DNA of 64,000 nucleotides from Mycobacterium sp. 1164966.3 (GTDB taxonomy: Bacteria; Actinomycetota; Actinomycetes; Mycobacteriales; Mycobacteriaceae). The notes under the pieces were generated by a model, which was not told the origin of the DNA, ran no database searches, and was given only the letters and a program-made list of their open reading frames with translations. Of this stretch, positions 62,703 to 64,000 are shown in pieces (position 1 is the first letter of the stretch; the number at the start of each line of letters is the position of its first letter). A program made the translations under genes and the position numbers. The DNA lies in NCBI RefSeq assembly GCF_001665395.1, contig NZ_LZSG01000007.1, positions 1 to 64,000 on the forward strand. Direction: 5' to 3'.

Positions 62703-64000
62703 TCACATCCGAAAGACGCCGAAGCTCGACGTTCCCTTGATCGGGCCATTGGCGATGGCAGACAAACACATTCCCAGCACGATGCGGGTGTCGCGCGGAT
62801 CGATCACCCCGTCGTCGTAAAGCATCCCGGACAGCACCATCGGCAGTGACTCGGCCTCGATCTGGCCCTCTACAGCGGCGCGCATCGCGGCATCGGCCGC
62901 CTCGTCGACCTGCTGCCCACGAGCCTCGGCGGCCGCGCGGGCGACGATCGACAGCACGCCCGAGAGCTGCGCGCCGCCCATCACCGCGGATTTGGCGCTC
63001 GGCCAAGCGAACAGGAACCGCGGTTCGTAGGCGCGCCCGCACATGCCGTAGTGGCCGGCGCCGTAGGACGCGCCGATGATCAGCGAGATGTGCGGGACCG
63101 TCGAATTCGACACGGCGTTGATCATCATCGAACCGTGCTTGATCATGCCGCCTTCTTCGTAGTCCTTGCCCACCATGTAGCCGGTGGTGTTGTGCAGGAA
63201 CAACAGTGGCGTGTCAAAGCGGTTGGCCAGCTGGATGAATTGGGTTGCCTTCTGCGACTCCTCGCTGAACAAGACGCCTCGCGCATTGGCCAGGATGCCC
63301 ACCGGGTAGCCGTGCAACTGAGCCCATCCGGTGACCAGCGACGACCCGTACATCGGCTTGAATTCGTCGAACTCGGAGCCGTCGACTATCCGGGCGATCA
63401 CTTCCCGAGGGTCGAACGGGATCCGTAGGTCGGCCGGCACGATGCCGATCAACTCCTCGGCATCGAACAGCGGCTCGGTCACCGGCTTCGGTTCGGGCCC
63501 CTGCTTCCGCCAATTCAGCCGGGCCACTATGCGCCGGCCGATGCGTAAGGCGTCCAGCTCGTCGACGGCGAAGTAGTCGGCCAAACCCGATATCCGCGCG
63601 TGCATTTCAGCGCCGCCCAGCGATTCGTCGTCGGATTCTTCACCGGTCGCCATCTTCACCAGAGGTGGGCCGGCCAGGAACACCTTGGAACGTTCCTTGA
63701 TCATCACCACGTGATCCGACATGCCCGGCACGTAGGCGCCGCCCGCGGTGGAGTTGCCGAACACCAACGCGATGGTGGGAATGCCCGCCGCTGACAATCG
63801 GGTCAGGTCGCGGAACATCTGTCCGCCGGGCACGAAGATTTCCTTCTGCGTGGGCAGGTCTGCGCCGCCGGATTCCACCAGCGAAACCACCGGAAGCCGA
63901 TTCTGCAGCGCAATCTGTTTGGCCCGCAGTATTTTTCGCAGTGTCCAGGGATTACTGGTGCCGCCTTTGACGGTAGGGTCGTTGGCGACGATCATGCATT
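62703..64000 (-). CDS. accD2: Acyl-CoA carboxylase beta subunit AccD2-like (5' end outside window)
   Basis: A carboxyltransferase of which at least 432 residues are in the window; the reading frame runs off at 64000, so about 100 N-terminal residues are missing. The visible part (MIVANDPTVKGGTSNPWTLRKILRAKQIA, GGADLPTQKEIFVPGGQMFRDL, FLHNTTGYMVGKDYEEGGMIKHGSMMINAVSNSTVPHISLIIGASYGAGHYGMCGRAYEPRFLFAWPSAKSAVMGG) looks most like methylcrotonyl-CoA carboxylase beta. It is the first visible gene of the operon. Confidence 0.93.
   Translation of the reverse strand, partial: CMIVANDPTVKGGTSNPWTLRKILRAKQIALQNRLPVVSLVESGGADLPTQKEIFVPGGQMFRDLTRLSAAGIPTIALVFGNSTAGGAYVPGMSDHVVMIKERSKVFLAGPPLVKMATGEESDDESLGGAEMHARISGLADYFAVDELDALRIGRRIVARLNWRKQGPEPKPVTEPLFDAEELIGIVPADLRIPFDPREVIARIVDGSEFDEFKPMYGSSLVTGWAQLHGYPVGILANARGVLFSEESQKATQFIQLANRFDTPLLFLHNTTGYMVGKDYEEGGMIKHGSMMINAVSNSTVPHISLIIGASYGAGHYGMCGRAYEPRFLFAWPSAKSAVMGGAQLSGVLSIVARAAAEARGQQVDEAADAAMRAAVEGQIEAESLPMVLSGMLYDDGVIDPRDTRIVLGMCLSAIANGPIKGTSSFGVFRM

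Noticed and set aside
62698..63042. N-terminal extension of accA2
   Set aside because: The extra codons lie over the accD2 gene and are Arg-rich; the biotin carboxylase begins at MITRVLVANRGEIA.

Overview
The window is a GC-rich mycobacterial chromosome segment with no break in ordinary coding. The gene order mntH / pstS-pstC-pstA / pknD / pstS / ku / ligD / pgi / chorismate mutase / uvrD1 / sucCD / purNH / MoxR-VWA / echA-fadE-accA-accD follows the M. tuberculosis Rv0923c-Rv0974c neighbourhood as I recall it. Several features point to a slow-growing Mycobacterium outside the M. tuberculosis complex. A PE-domain protein and a MIRU-type 53-bp repeat array are present. cobF and a full-length Fpg-like glycosylase are kept. 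A polyol cassette sits between ku and ligD, and the copper locus csoR-ctpV is missing before echA7. Rv names and MTBC comparisons are from memory, not from a search.

Regions: 1-2.2 kb holds an array of short repeats resembling an IS21-type element end, a tRNA-Arg(CCT), an F420-type oxidoreductase and a gamma-glutamyl cyclotransferase/poly-gamma-glutamate hydrolase fusion. 2.2-6.5 kb holds mntH, two SDRs and a dihydrodipicolinate-reductase-like enzyme. 6.7-13.3 kb is the phosphate-uptake block (pstS3-pstC2-pstA1, convergent pknD, then pstS2) with no ATPase gene. 13.4-24.2 kb is the NHEJ pair ku and ligD, separated by a polyol catabolic operon and a glyoxalase-fold gene. 24.2-33.9 kb carries a methyltransferase, an enoyl-CoA hydratase, an F420 enzyme under a KstR-type operator, a STAS/HATPase regulator, a flavoprotein plus AurF-like oxygenase pair, cobF, a PE gene, Fpg and an SDR. 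33.9-42.4 kb carries an MpaB-like oxygenase divergent from its probable TetR repressor, then pgi behind a MIRU array, chorismate mutase, uvrD1 and an M23 peptidase. 42.7-58.5 kb carries sucCD, a thiolase-like gene, a second KstR-type F420 gene, membrane proteins, purNH, a MoxR/VWA pair, a WXG100-like/DUF1023 pair and a DUF1707 protein. 58.7-64 kb is an acyl-CoA carboxylase/dehydrogenase/hydratase operon cut by the window edge.

Two non-coding themes run through the window. At least ten long hairpins share conserved outer arms (mostly GCGAGCAGACGCAAAA or GCGAGCGCGCGCAAATG) while their inner stems differ in sequence but stay complementary. They lie at gene ends, and two genes end inside them. 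Three copies of the KstR consensus TnnAACnnGTTnnA precede an SDR/reductase operon and two F420-type oxidoreductases, which suggests these separated genes share control with sterol catabolism.
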